Assembly (NCBI RefSeq): GCF_028502605.1
Contig: NC_079233.1
Span: 5,580,001-5,644,000, forward strand
DNA: 64,000 bases
Origin: Trichoderma breve
Taxonomy: Eukaryota > Ascomycota > Sordariomycetes > Hypocreales > Hypocreaceae
Direction of reading: 5' to 3'
Shown: in pieces, positions 12,565-22,520 of the stretch
How positions within the stretch are numbered: position 1 is the stretch's first letter
Layout of the letters: each line of letters starts with the position of its first letter
The notes under the pieces: model-generated
The model's input: the letters and a program-made list of their open reading frames with translations, nothing else
The model's database searches: none
What the model was told of the DNA's origin: nothing
Position numbers and translations under genes: made by a program

Positions 12565-13954
12565 ATGTCTTCTTCAATTGTCTCCTCGTTACTCCGTCCG
12601 GCTCCCCTCTTCTCAATTGCTGCCATCCTCCGCCTCGTTCTTCTCCTCTACGGCACCTGGCAAGACGCCCACTCTGCCGTCAAATACACGGACATCGACT
12701 ATCTCGTCTTCACAGATGCCGCGCGCTACGTCTCCAATGGCCTCAGTCCGTATTCCAGAGAGACATACCGGTACACGCCACTCCTCGCATGGATGCTAGT
12801 TCCCACCGCCAAGCCGCATCTCTTCTCCTTTGGCAAGGTCGTCTTTGCTCTGGCAGACCTGCTTGCCGGATGGTTGATCGTCAGGGTGCTAAGGAAGCAG
12901 AGGGGCATGAGCGCCGAGAGAGCCGGTGCATTTGCCGCAATATGGCTTTGGAATCCCATGGTGGCGACTATCAGCACCAGAGGCAGCTCCGAGGGCTTGC
13001 TGGGCGTTTTGACAATGGCCTTGTTGTGGGCTGTGGAAGGGAAGAGGATTGGAGTGGCGGGCTTCATCTTGGGGTTGAGCGTTCATTTCAAGATTTACCC
13101 CTTTATTTATGCTCCCGCGATTATCTGGTGGATGGATGATGAGCATCTGGGCAAGGGAGTATCTAAATCACCGGCTTCAATTGTTGACGCTGTAATCAAG
13201 TTCCTCTCCCCCCAAAGGATAAAACTCACCCTCATCAGCTTATCGACATTTATGGGACTCAACGTCCTCATGTATTATATGTGCGTCTCCTCCAATTATT
13301 CCCACCTTATCTTTCAAACCACCACATACTCGTCCATCTCCCGCTAATCAGCTATGTTACAGTTACGGCACCCCATTCCTCACCCACTCTTACTTCCATC
13401 ACGTCACTCGCATTGATCATCGCCACAACTTCTCGCCTTACAACATCTTCCTCTATCTCGCATCCGCCGACCCATCGTCCAGCTCCCTCCATGCATTCCT
13501 GCCCCAATTGCTCCTCTCATGCCTCTTTATACCCTTTGTCATTGCCAAGAAGGATCTTGCCACGTCCATGATGGCGCAGACTTTTGCCTTTGTCACCTTT
13601 AACAAAGTTTGCACCTCACAGGTAAGCTGGGCTCAAGACCTCCATTTCGTGTACTAGTCAACTCACAGTCTTGTATAGTATTTCCTATGGTACATGATCT
13701 TCCTACCTCTCTACCTTCCCGGATCATCTATGCTTCGTGTCCCTAGCCGCGGCATCACGGCGCTTTTGCTTTGGGTTTTGGGCCAGGCCGCTTGGCTACA
13801 GCAAGGGTATGAGCTAGAATTTCTAGGGGTCAGTACCTTCTTCCCTGGCATGTGGCTGGCCTCATTGGCCTTTTTCCTCATCAATTGCTGGATATTGGGC
13901 ATAATTATCGGCGATGGGGCAGAGAGGAATATTCAAAAGGTGCATGTGATGTAA
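12565..13954 (+). CDS. gpi14: GPI mannosyltransferase 1 (PIG-M/Gpi14)
   Basis: Exons 12565-13280, 13363-13621 and 13679-13954 encode 416 residues. It adds the first alpha-1,4 mannose from dolichol-phosphate mannose to GlcN-PI in GPI anchor synthesis, in the ER membrane with the PIG-X/Pbn1 partner. Diagnostic features are the luminal DxD (TDID, Asp43 and Asp45), followed by YLVFTDAARYV and YRYTPLLAW, then RGSSEG, HFKIYPFIYA, and HHVTRIDHRHNFSPYN in exon 2. Many hydrophobic helices span the protein. Introns are 82 and 57 bases with GTGCGT...TTACAG and GTAAGC...GTATAG. The length is normal for the family. The product is essential in yeasts and would act on GPI-anchored proteins such as the one at 44887-45594. 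Confidence 0.95.
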
Positions 13955-14519
13955 ATATAGCTTAGTAGAAGTAGCTAAAACAAGCGTCATTTTTGAGAAT
14001 GCGCAATCTTCAATCATCAAGTGCCAATGAGCGTGGTAAAAAACGTTACGACGTCATCGCAGGAGAATATTTCATCAATCTGGCATATTCTGGACGAAAA
14101 AAAAGCCTTTCTCCGAGATCAGTTGTTTAATCAATATCTGGAGCAATTATAGAGCAACCAAAGATTCCATCATCCTGGCCAGCCTCAGCAAGCTTAAGCT
14201 ATCGCCATGTCCGGCACTTTGCGGCCCCATTTATTTGACCCAACCCCATTGGTCATATTAAAAGCAAGCTCCATTTTTTCATTGCTCACGACGGACGAAG
14301 TCGCAACAACGTCGCAACGTTTAATTTCACAGCATCGCGAGTACTTAAATGCTGTGATCTGCCCGGCTTGGCGTCAAGATGGCCAATTCGATTGCCTCAT
14401 AGCAGAAATTGCAAGCTTCAGCAAGATAGCAATTATTATTATATCCTCCATCTTGCCTTGAGCTACGAGTTACGCCTACAGCCAACAGCAACAACTAAAC
14501 GCGCATAATACCAGCAATC
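13955..14519. other. Intergenic region upstream of the Ada-like gene
   Basis: 565 bases with no supported gene. An open frame at 14207-14461 has no recognisable domain and runs through what is probably promoter and leader sequence of the Ada-like gene. Confidence 0.5.
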
Positions 14520-15212
14520 ATGGGTCTGCCAGCCATGGGTATTCCTATTCCCCTCTTCCTGGACGACGACTCAAAATGGCAAGCTGTCCAGTCACGCGAT
14601 CCCGATGCCGACGGCTTCTTTGTCTACGGAGTCCGCACCACAAAGGTCTTCTGCCGTCCAACCTGCAAAGCTAGGCTGGCTCGCCGTGCAAATGTGCGCT
14701 TCTACGTCTCGGGAGAGGAGGCCAAGCAGAACGGCTTTAGAGCCTGCAAGCGATGTAAGCCCGAGGTGTTGGGCCTGATGCCTGAGGAGGAAGCAGTGCA
14801 AAAGATCCGGGCTTTTGTGCGGCATCAACAGGCTGTCAGCGACGGGAACCGGGATATGGGGGAGATGAAGATGAGCCTGAGTCAAATGGCGAAGAAGACG
14901 GGTTTGTCCAAGTGGCATTTCCACCGCGTCTTCAAGAAGTGCGTGGGCATCACACCCGTGGAATACTTGAAGACACTACGAGACATGGCCGCCAGCTTGA
15001 GTCCCGGGACTGGGAGTGAGAGTGGATTGAGCTGGACAGATCAGCTCGACCTGGTCCAACTCGACGACATGGACTTCGACTTTGGATTTCTCAACGACCC
15101 CTTGGCCCTCGACCCGAAAGCCGATTGCGCAGAAGTGCCAGCCTCGAATGCTTGCCCGCTTTTCACTTTGGACGATATCTTGGTGTGGCCGGAGAATTTG
15201 CCAACAAAGTAA
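14520..15212 (+). CDS. Ada-type methylphosphotriester-DNA repair protein with HTH
   Basis: A single-exon gene for 230 residues. Residues 18-85 match the Ada metal-binding domain: DGFFVYGVRTTKVFCRPTCK with Cys45 and Cys49, then GFRACKRCKP with Cys76 and Cys79, the four zinc ligands. In bacterial Ada the first of these (here Cys45) takes a methyl group from a phosphotriester in alkylated DNA and turns the protein into a transcription activator. An AraC-type helix-turn-helix follows (about 115-160: LSQMAKKTGLSKWHFHRVFK, GITPVEYL). The C-terminal O6-methylguanine methyltransferase domain of E. coli Ada is absent; the last 70 residues are acidic and of unknown role. The domain set points to an ancient bacterial origin, as seen in other fungi. 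Role inferred: repair of, and possibly response to, DNA methylation damage. Confidence 0.9.
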   Translation: MGLPAMGIPIPLFLDDDSKWQAVQSRDPDADGFFVYGVRTTKVFCRPTCKARLARRANVRFYVSGEEAKQNGFRACKRCKPEVLGLMPEEEAVQKIRAFVRHQQAVSDGNRDMGEMKMSLSQMAKKTGLSKWHFHRVFKKCVGITPVEYLKTLRDMAASLSPGTGSESGLSWTDQLDLVQLDDMDFDFGFLNDPLALDPKADCAEVPASNACPLFTLDDILVWPENLPTK

Positions 15213-16098
15213 TTGCGACAGCTGACGAAGCATCAATCCTTCATGAAATACACATCCCGGCATTGGCTGTTATGCAACGGACATCGCGAGCAAGTATGAG
15301 CCCATATACTCTCGGGGTTCGGAGTTGGACTGCGGGTGGCGATTTGCGGACGGCATATTCACGCCGCAGCACATGTGACGAAATCCTCCAGCTCGGTCTA
15401 CGAGGGACTTAGTCAGACGTCATTTCCCCGAGATTCCTTCGCCCCCCTTGATCCCTTATAAAAGAGATGAAGAAGAGAAAAGGAAGAAAACAAAAGAAGC
15501 TTGGTACGACAAGGGGATTCATTTCCATCTCGTACACAATTCACAACTGACGGAGAGCGGAGGTACAAGGGCCCGCCTTGGAAGCGTTGTCACTTCCCGA
15601 TCGGGCAATTGGTTACTCGTCGCTGACTAAACCCTCAACGCTGATTGGCTCGCGCTCCCTGGCTGAGAATCCCGTCTCGCTCATGTTCAGTGAGATTGAA
15701 GAGCTTCAGCAGCAATTCAGGCCAAAGCTCGACCGCTTCAATCCTTTCCAGATAGCTCCGAGGCGGCGATTTCAAATTACAAGCTCAGCGATTGGTTCGG
15801 CCTGCGGGCGGAATGCGAAGGGAGCTCCATAAATACGCAACTACCGATCTCTTAGGGGCCGCCTCGATCTCACGAACCCAGATCTCATGATAATAATAAA
15901 TATCTCCTGCTCGCCTTCACACACACGCTCAGCTCTACTTCACATCGCCCTGCCTAGCCATTGCTCTTCACAGCTACCATCTCAATCACTTTGAGGAACT
16001 ATCTTCACCAACCGGACTTTTAAACAATTGAGGCGTCTTCTACAACGAAACAACAACCACTACAACATATAAGAGAAGAAAAAAAACCACAAAACACC
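15213..16098 (+). promoter_or_regulatory. Long promoter and leader of the ccc1-like gene, with three CCAAT boxes
   Basis: No gene is supported in these 886 bases. Three reverse CCAAT boxes (ATTGG) lie at 15608, 15644 and 15791, and a Yap/bZIP-like TGACTAA is at 15624-15630. For the box at 15791, the opposite strand reads CCAAT, 12 bases, AAT, which fits the bipartite CCAAT-complex/HapX pattern CSAAT-N12-RWT as I recall it. In Aspergillus, HapX with the CCAAT complex represses the vacuolar iron importer under iron starvation. The spacer motif is degenerate, so the link is suggestive only. Confidence 0.35.
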
Positions 16099-16911
16099 AT
16101 GTCTCAGCAACCTTCAGAATCATCACCTCTATTACCCAGAGAGCCCGCCATAGAGCAGCCCTGGGACACCAAATACCTAACCCAGCCCGACTCATCCTCA
16201 ATAACCTCATCCGTCTCCTCAAGCATGGACCTCACAGACGTCCTCCGCGACGTCATCATTGGCTTCTCAGACGGCCTCACCGTCCCCTTCGCCCTCACAG
16301 CCGGCCTCTCCTCCCTCGGCAGCACAAAGCTCGTCATCATGGGCGGCATGGCCGAGCTCTTCTCGGGAATGATCAGCATGGGCCTGGGCGCCTACCTCGC
16401 CGCCGTCACCGAGCGCGACCACTACGACTCCGAGGAGAAGCGCCAGCTCACACAGGCCGGCTGCTCCCTGCCCCAGGAGCAGCGCGACGACATCTTCTGC
16501 ATCCTGGAAAAGTACAACGTCTCCCGCGAGGCCGCCGCACCGCTCGTCGAGGAGCTGTGCAAGAGCCGCGAGCAGTGGATTCGCTTCCGCATGGACTTTT
16601 CGCTGCGCCTCGAGAAGCCAAACATTCACCGCGCGTGGATCTCCGGCGTCACCATGGGCCTGAGCTACTTCGTTGGCGGGCTGATCCCCATGATTCCTTA
16701 CTTCGTCATGGACAAGGTTGCCGACGCACTCTTCGTCTCTATTGCTGTCACAGTCGTCATCCTCCTGGGCTTTGGATACGTCAAGAACTATGTCGCGATT
16801 AGGAATCACAAAGCTGGTCTATGGGGCGCTATCCAAACGCTGATAATAGGCGTCTTGGCTGCTGGAACGAGCTACATCCTTGTCAAAGCGTTGGACAGAA
16901 CAGATGTATAA
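16099..16911 (+). CDS. ccc1: Vacuolar iron (manganese) transporter, Ccc1/VIT family
   Basis: A single-exon gene for 270 residues. The VIT core is clear: LRDVIIGFSDGLTVPFALTA (helix 1, about 50-69), GGMAELFSGMISMGLGAYLA (helix 2, with Met and Glu metal-path residues), a cytosolic charged loop (about 104-175) that in VIT proteins binds metal, then three more helices ending at residue 263. The N-terminus has an acidic dileucine pattern (Glu7 to Leu11-Leu12) that could direct sorting to the vacuole. Family members carry Fe2+ or Mn2+ into the vacuole in exchange for protons and so detoxify iron. Codon use is strongly C-ending, which suggests high expression. The upstream region carries CCAAT boxes in keeping with iron control. 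The ATG at 16099 follows an A-rich leader. Confidence 0.93.
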   Translation: MSQQPSESSPLLPREPAIEQPWDTKYLTQPDSSSITSSVSSSMDLTDVLRDVIIGFSDGLTVPFALTAGLSSLGSTKLVIMGGMAELFSGMISMGLGAYLAAVTERDHYDSEEKRQLTQAGCSLPQEQRDDIFCILEKYNVSREAAAPLVEELCKSREQWIRFRMDFSLRLEKPNIHRAWISGVTMGLSYFVGGLIPMIPYFVMDKVADALFVSIAVTVVILLGFGYVKNYVAIRNHKAGLWGAIQTLIIGVLAAGTSYILVKALDRTDV

Positions 16912-17258
16912 GGTGTGAATTTGGTTATTTGTAATATTATTCAGGGATTCATTCACACATAATGGCGTTGGTAGGATTGGGAGCGTGTGAGAGGGAAAAA
17001 CAAGAATCATCACGCTGGCGTTTGGGGTATAATTAGTACAAAATCTGTTCCACCAAGAGATGAAGCAGCTTATTGCATGAATAATGAATGATAACTCTAC
17101 TATTTGACAACTACTTACGCTGTATAATTCATCCGCTGTGCTACCATATTCATCCTCATGTTTCGCTATATACACACAGAAGAGGAGCATTTATCAGAAA
17201 ATAGCCTCGCCGGCAGAGACAAATCTCCGAGAAAACCCCCCTTCTTCGTGTAGATTGC
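16912..17258. other. Intergenic region between convergent genes
   Basis: 347 bases holding the 3' ends of the ccc1 gene (plus) and the repeat-protein gene (minus). I see nothing else. Confidence 0.6.
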
Positions 17259-19157
17259 TCAGTCATCAGAAGAATCTACGGACGCATCGTTCTTCAAAAG
17301 GTGGCGGTTCTCCTTGACAATGTCCCAGTCTGGGTTACTGTCACTCTGGCCAGAATCATTGACATTGTTCCAGCCACGGCCATTGTTCCGGTTGTTGCCC
17401 TGATTCTGGTCATTATTTTGCTTCTGGCCACTGCTCTTCCTCAAGCCTTTGACCTTGCCCCAGAAATTGCGTACACTGCTTCCACGTGGACTTTCCTCTT
17501 CAACTTCTTGTTCCGTCACGACCGTGTCAAGTTTCTGAGAAAACAGCGAAGCAAGATCTTTTCCCTCCCCAACCTTTCGTAATATTGCAGCTACATCGGA
17601 CTTGAGAGAATTCTCCAAAGCAGAATCTTTCTTTTCTTCAATCTTTGGTAGTGTTGCAGCTATATCGGACTTGGGAGAAGACTCCAAAGCAGAATCTTTA
17701 TTTTCTTCAGTCTCTGGTAGTGTTGCAGCTTTACCAAGCTTGAGAGAAAGCTCTGAAGCAAAATCTTCTTCTTCTGCAATCTCCGGTAGCGTTGTAGCTG
17801 TGGATTCGAAGGAAGACTCCGAAGCAGAATCTTTTACCTCTGCAACCTCTGCCACCTCTGGTATCGTTGTAGCTAAACTAGACCTCCGAGAGGGCCCCGA
17901 AGTAGAACACCATTCTCCTGGAGCTCCCGGTATTGTCGTAGCCATGCTAGACGGTCGAGAAGGCTCTGAAGTAGAATATCTTTCTTCTGCAGGTTCCGCT
18001 ATTGTTGTAGCTATGCTAGACCTGCGAGATGGCTCTAGAGTAGAAACCGTCTCCTCTCCAGCCTGTGACTGAGTTGTAGCTGTGCTAGATGTGAGAGAAG
18101 GCCCCAAAACCAAATATTTTGCTTTTGTAGGCTTCGGTCGGGTTAAAGCTATACCGGCCTTGAGAGAAGGGTCTGAAGAAGAGTCTGCTTCCTAGGCATC
18201 CTCTGATATCGCTGTGACTGCACCGAACACGAGAGAGGACATCGAAGGATCATCCACTGACACTTCAGTATCCGGAGGTTTTGGAGTTGTCTCAGAGTCG
18301 AGAGAGGGCGGTGAAGAAGCAACTTCCACATCCACATCCGCATTAGCATATAGATACCTCACAGTTTCCACAGGTAGCTGGAAGGAAACTCTTGGTCCTG
18401 CCTGGCTAACGCCAGTGCCCTCGTCAACCCTTGGATGTAGATTGCTCTGCCCGACAGGTCGTGGTCTCGCCCTCTCGAATTCGAAAGAAGGCAGCGCAGG
18501 AGGACCATCGCTTTGTACTGCAGCCCTCAGACGTCGGTTTCTCGCCTCGATAGCTCGTAGACTCCTCACTCCCACGAATTCCGAAGACGGCAGTGCAACA
18601 GCATCTGGTTGTACCACAACTCTTGTCATCTCAATGCTCTCAGGCTCGGTCTGAATAGCCACATCATCATTCTGGGGAGGAGCGAGTCGCCAAGATCTGC
18701 CAAAAACATCAGCATCAGCTCTTATACCTGACAACATGGATAACGGAAACACAAACTGGAGATCATTGAATTCCCATAAAAACTGCGTAATACCAATGTC
18801 GCTCACGGTAAGGAACGCTACAGAGACAGCAAAAGTTAGACAGGGAGATAGAGAAAGGCACAGTCAACTTTGATCGGACTTTTGCTTTCAGAGAACCACC
18901 GCAAGCAAACGAAAGCAAGGGGACTGCCCACCTAAAACATTTCGGCCAACCGAACCCAACGGCCTCGTCCGCGCCCAAATGAATGTGATGGCGGACAGCA
19001 TAAAGAGCTTCGACATCACATTTATGACGAGTAAAGAGTCGATCGTTGCAGGAGCACGAAAAAACGCTCTGATTTGCGTGAAAATCGTTCGTTCGTCCCT
19101 TGCAAATTGGGCCTGTAGGCGTTGGCGCTCTCTTGACGGCGGGTTTGGTTCAGCCAT
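17259..19157 (-). pseudogene. Repeat-rich membrane protein gene, interrupted by an in-frame TAG
   Basis: I do not recognise the family. Exon 1 (19157-18932) starts MAEPNPPSRERQRLQAQFAR and contains a hydrophobic stretch (VINVMSKLFMLSAITFIWA). A 114-base intron (GTGGGC...CTGTAG, branch CTAAC) leads to exon 2 at 18817. Exon 2 runs to a TAG at 18194-18192, giving 283 residues. The same frame then stays open for 310 more codons to TGA at 17259. A Ser/Thr/Glu repeat of about 23 residues continues on both sides of the TAG, so the two parts were once one protein of about 594 residues. A weak 72-base intron ending in that TAG can be drawn but lacks a branch site. A further in-frame 42-base intron is possible at about 18688-18729. 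Either the gene is truncated in this strain or there is a base error. Confidence 0.6.
17544..18248 (-). repeat. Degenerate coding minisatellite, about 69-base unit, about 10 copies
   Basis: On the minus strand the translation shows about ten units of 22-26 residues built on the pattern PSxxSSxATTxPExAEExxSASE. The downstream units are richer in Lys, as in ATLPKIEEKKDSALE. At the DNA level the units are diverged but keep the spacing. The stop codon TAG at 18194-18192 falls inside the first unit. Confidence 0.8.
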
Positions 19158-19667
19158 TTTCGCTTGTTTGCAGCGGTGTGCTGTTTGATAGGATGACTTG
19201 CGTAGGTTTTGAATGAGCGTATGAAAGGAGGTGAGCAAGTAAATAAGTCTGAGTGGCGATGCTTGAGGTTGGTGATCTGAGGAAATATGTTAATACTACA
19301 AAGCGTGTAATAGGCTGAGATTAGATCACAATATCGAGTCCTGTGAACCTTCCTCCTTTGAATTTGTTGCAAGTGGCTTGGAGAAGCAAAGAAAGGAGCG
19401 TCCTGACTCACTTGAGCAGAAAAGATGAGCGGTCGTGCTATTGGCTCAGAGAAAAGAACTACTATCTTCATAATGTTGTATTCATGTTATCCGCTGATAT
19501 CCTAAATTGGCATCGCTGATGATTCTAATATACAGGCAACCCGTAGAAAAAAAATACCCAATACCTCGGGATTGCCTCCCCAGTGGCGGGTGCTGAAGGA
19601 AGAGAATCTACTCATTAGATAATTCCAAAACTACTATACGAGCAAATTTGGGGAGCTTTTTCCATGA
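19158..19667. other. Intergenic region
   Basis: 510 bases between the start of the repeat-protein gene and the end of the ZZ/EF-hand gene, both on the minus strand. I see no supported gene or element. Confidence 0.6.
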
Positions 19668-22520
19668 CTAAGGGATGCAAAAGTCTATCCAGCTGCCGAG
19701 ATAATCCAATCTGTTTCCCTGGTGCTCCTGGTTCTTGTAAATTTCCTCAAACTCTGCAAAGTTGAGTCTGCCCCAACCTCCTCGCTCAGCTCCTTGCTGC
19801 TCGGCCAAGTTCAACTTCTTCCACCGCCGCAAAGTTTTGGGCGATGGCTCACTTGACATCTTTTTTGCAGCTGATGGCTTGGCCGAGGCCGGTCTGGTCT
19901 CCTCCTTAGAGGGCTCCTTGTCCTTGCGCTTGGAGGAAGATGGTGACTGGCTTACAGGGACTGGTAGATCGCTGTTCGGGCGGAACTGTGGCAAGGTAGG
20001 GTCACGGTATTCGTCTTCGGTTTCGTGCTGAGGCTCAGACTCGGATTCAGTCTCGCTCTCGCCCTGATCCGAAGAGTGCTCAACAGCTTCACCAGCAGGG
20101 TCTTCTCGCAGGATTTCCTCAACGATACTGATCTCCACAGCATTCCTAGGCTCCTGTTGGTCGAGCATGTATCCCGATTCTTCTAGGAGTTCCTGGAGCG
20201 TCTTATTTCTAGGAGACGCCTCTGTGTAGATTGTTACATCTTCCTGCTGGCTGCCATTGCCGGTTTCCGCCTTTTCATCCGCTAGACTTACAGCATCGAT
20301 GGCAGCCTTGTACTTTATTCGTTGCTCCTTAGTTGCGGCTGCTTGGACCGCGAGGTCCTCAGCTTGCTTAAAGATAATGTCGAGAAGCTCATTGAACGCT
20401 TGTTGTGTGACCTGGTATAGGATCTCCTTGCCGGCATCTTTTTCGGCAACAGGAATTCCCAACCCCGCCCAGCGTTCCGGCTGGCTTGTGAAGGACGTAG
20501 AGCGTCCAGGCCGGCTTGCATAAGACTCCGAGCTGTTGGACCCAGATTCTGAATCGCTGGCATCTTCTGCAAATCTGACCTTGGAACTGGAGCGTGAGTG
20601 TGTTGACGTGCGATGAGGGCTGGCTCCTTTTGAGCTTTCGCCCATGATGCCAGATGTCTCAAGGATGTCTTCTTCGTCTTCCCATTGCGATGGTGCCTCT
20701 CCACCTTCTTCTTCGTCCAGGTAGAAGTGTCTCCTCTTCCACCGTTCATGGAGTTGTCGTCGAGCCAAGTCTTGACGTCGCTTTGTCATTCTGGGACCAT
20801 GCTGGCGATAGTGGGATACATAGCTTGCTCTGATTTCACTTTCGGTGGGGTTTCTATCGGTCCGGAAAATACTAGTAAAGGAGTCGTGCCGTTGCGATCC
20901 GGAAGATTCGGGGTTATCGTGATCCTGATCCTCATCTGCTTCCTTGTCGTCCGTTGTTCCGTCTTCCGATGTCTCGTCGGTTGCGTTATCGTCAGGCTCA
21001 TTGTTACCCGCGACTGCTCCGGGCAGCTCATCGAGGGTAGCAGGCGGGTGCATCAAAGCCAAAAAGTATGATCGGTCAACATCATTGGTAGTGAGGGTGC
21101 GGACCGTACGCCAGTTGGTGTCAACATCATCAGTGGGTGGCATCCGTCGACGTGAATACGGGTCAGTGTCGTAAGCAAAGAGGTTGGTCAGAATATCATC
21201 TCGGTCTGCTGTGTCGCTGCTGTCGCGCACAACGGCCTCCTCCATTCCGGGCTCCAGCTCAACGTGGCCATCGGGATAAAAATTCTTGCCGCTAAATGCC
21301 AGAGGACCATCGGCTGTCGGAACTCGTCCTTCACGTCCGAACAGACTGCTCAGGGGCTGACGACTAGCGACTAACTGTTGAGCCTCGGAACTAGCAAGAA
21401 GCTGATCTTCAAGACCGTCTAAGATATCTTTGTGCATTTGCTTGTATAAGACATAATACGCCCGGAACATGCGAAGGAAGTCACGCCTGTCAACGTAGCC
21501 GTCACTGTCAAGGTCGTATCCATCAAAGACTTTCCTCAGCTTGTCTTTCCGTTTGCGATAGGATAAGCCACGTAGAAATTCGGAAAACCCAATTAGATCA
21601 TCTTTGTTGTCGTCATAAAAGGCAAACATCCGGTCGTGAATTAAATTTGGAGAGGCATGGCGCGAGCCACCCGTCGGTACAAGGCATCGCTCAAACGTCT
21701 TGCGATCCATGGCTATGCCAAGATCACTGGGATCATCTCTCCATTCAGTATTTGCCATGAACGTCCACTGTTCCCAGAATGCCTCGAGTTCCGGCCGTTC
21801 GAATCCCGTTTCCCTTGTGAGCTTCGTGATCAGAGGTCTAGGCAGATTACGCCTACAACTGTCAGGATCTCCTGTGTACCACACTGGCTGCATCTGCCTG
21901 GGACCGAACGGGGGTGCAGGTATCCGGATTTTGTAAAAGATGTGTGTCTTGATGTGTACGCCTTGGGATTCGCACGTCTCGCAGAGGTCAAAGTCGGCAC
22001 AATTGGCACATCGGTAGCGAACACCTCGAATGGGAACCATGCCACATGAATTACACTGACATCCTCTGTGGACACAGCCATTTCGTTTGGCATTATCCTC
22101 CGAGACGCGGAACAAAAGACTGACGATATTGTGGCCAGCTCGCTGCTGGGGAGGGTAGTTGTTAGGATCGTTCCACCATTCATCATTATTGGCATCTACA
22201 ACGGTCTCGCCATCACCTACAGGCTGGGCGACCGGGACGTCTTGGTTTTCAGCATTGTCGGCGATTTCGGCGTTTTCGTCGCCGGGGACATCTGAAGAGG
22301 AAGAGCTCGAGCTCGGTCTATGTCCGCGAGATCGTCGTCGGCTACGGCGGATGGCGTTGCTTCTGTGGAGGCCGCCACCGGGCAGGACAGCCTCTTGCGC
22401 AGCGTTGATGCGGTTCTGGTAGGCATAATATCCGATCGAAGCTGTGGCGATGGCCGAAACGAGAGCAACGGCGATTCGCGGACGAGTCAGAGACTCGACC
22501 GATGGAGTCGAAAGCCACAT
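19668..22520 (-). CDS. Membrane-anchored ZZ zinc-finger and EF-hand protein
   Basis: A single-exon gene for 950 residues. One hydrophobic helix near the N-terminus (about 15-35, AVALVSAIATASIGYYAY) is followed by an Arg/Ser-rich stretch. A ZZ-type zinc finger follows (about 149-196) with CQCNSCGMxPI, RYRCANCxDFDLCETC and a final His pair. Two EF-hands follow: DDNKDDLIGFSE (303-314) and DLDSDGYVDRRD (336-347), both with good Ca2+-binding positions. The C-terminal 500 residues are acidic, low in complexity and probably disordered. Fungal proteins of this type are annotated as ZZ/EF-hand proteins with no defined role. The N-terminal helix would place the finger and EF-hands on the cytosolic or luminal face of a membrane. 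It is divergent from rcf1, with 601 bases between start codons. The ATG at 22520 directly precedes the hydrophobic helix. Confidence 0.85.
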   Translation of the reverse strand: MWLSTPSVESLTRPRIAVALVSAIATASIGYYAYQNRINAAQEAVLPGGGLHRSNAIRRSRRRSRGHRPSSSSSSSDVPGDENAEIADNAENQDVPVAQPVGDGETVVDANNDEWWNDPNNYPPQQRAGHNIVSLLFRVSEDNAKRNGCVHRGCQCNSCGMVPIRGVRYRCANCADFDLCETCESQGVHIKTHIFYKIRIPAPPFGPRQMQPVWYTGDPDSCRRNLPRPLITKLTRETGFERPELEAFWEQWTFMANTEWRDDPSDLGIAMDRKTFERCLVPTGGSRHASPNLIHDRMFAFYDDNKDDLIGFSEFLRGLSYRKRKDKLRKVFDGYDLDSDGYVDRRDFLRMFRAYYVLYKQMHKDILDGLEDQLLASSEAQQLVASRQPLSSLFGREGRVPTADGPLAFSGKNFYPDGHVELEPGMEEAVVRDSSDTADRDDILTNLFAYDTDPYSRRRMPPTDDVDTNWRTVRTLTTNDVDRSYFLALMHPPATLDELPGAVAGNNEPDDNATDETSEDGTTDDKEADEDQDHDNPESSGSQRHDSFTSIFRTDRNPTESEIRASYVSHYRQHGPRMTKRRQDLARRQLHERWKRRHFYLDEEEGGEAPSQWEDEEDILETSGIMGESSKGASPHRTSTHSRSSSKVRFAEDASDSESGSNSSESYASRPGRSTSFTSQPERWAGLGIPVAEKDAGKEILYQVTQQAFNELLDIIFKQAEDLAVQAAATKEQRIKYKAAIDAVSLADEKAETGNGSQQEDVTIYTEASPRNKTLQELLEESGYMLDQQEPRNAVEISIVEEILREDPAGEAVEHSSDQGESETESESEPQHETEDEYRDPTLPQFRPNSDLPVPVSQSPSSSKRKDKEPSKEETRPASAKPSAAKKMSSEPSPKTLRRWKKLNLAEQQGAERGGWGRLNFAEFEEIYKNQEHQGNRLDYLGSWIDFCIP

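Noticed and set aside
11122..13954. Functional cluster of TRAX and gpi14
   Set aside because: They share a promoter region but belong to unrelated pathways; close divergent pairs are common in fungi.
16267..16809. 180-codon minus-strand frame
   Set aside because: Mirror of the C-ending codons of the ccc1 gene; composition is Glu/Ala/Val-rich with no family match.
17602..18072. Plus-strand open frame over the 69-base repeats
   Set aside because: Repeats stay open on both strands. The minus strand is preferred since it links to an upstream exon with a membrane helix and a good intron.
17544..18248. CRISPR-like periodic array
   Set aside because: Units are contiguous, diverged and coding, with no constant repeat and unique spacers; the host is a eukaryote.
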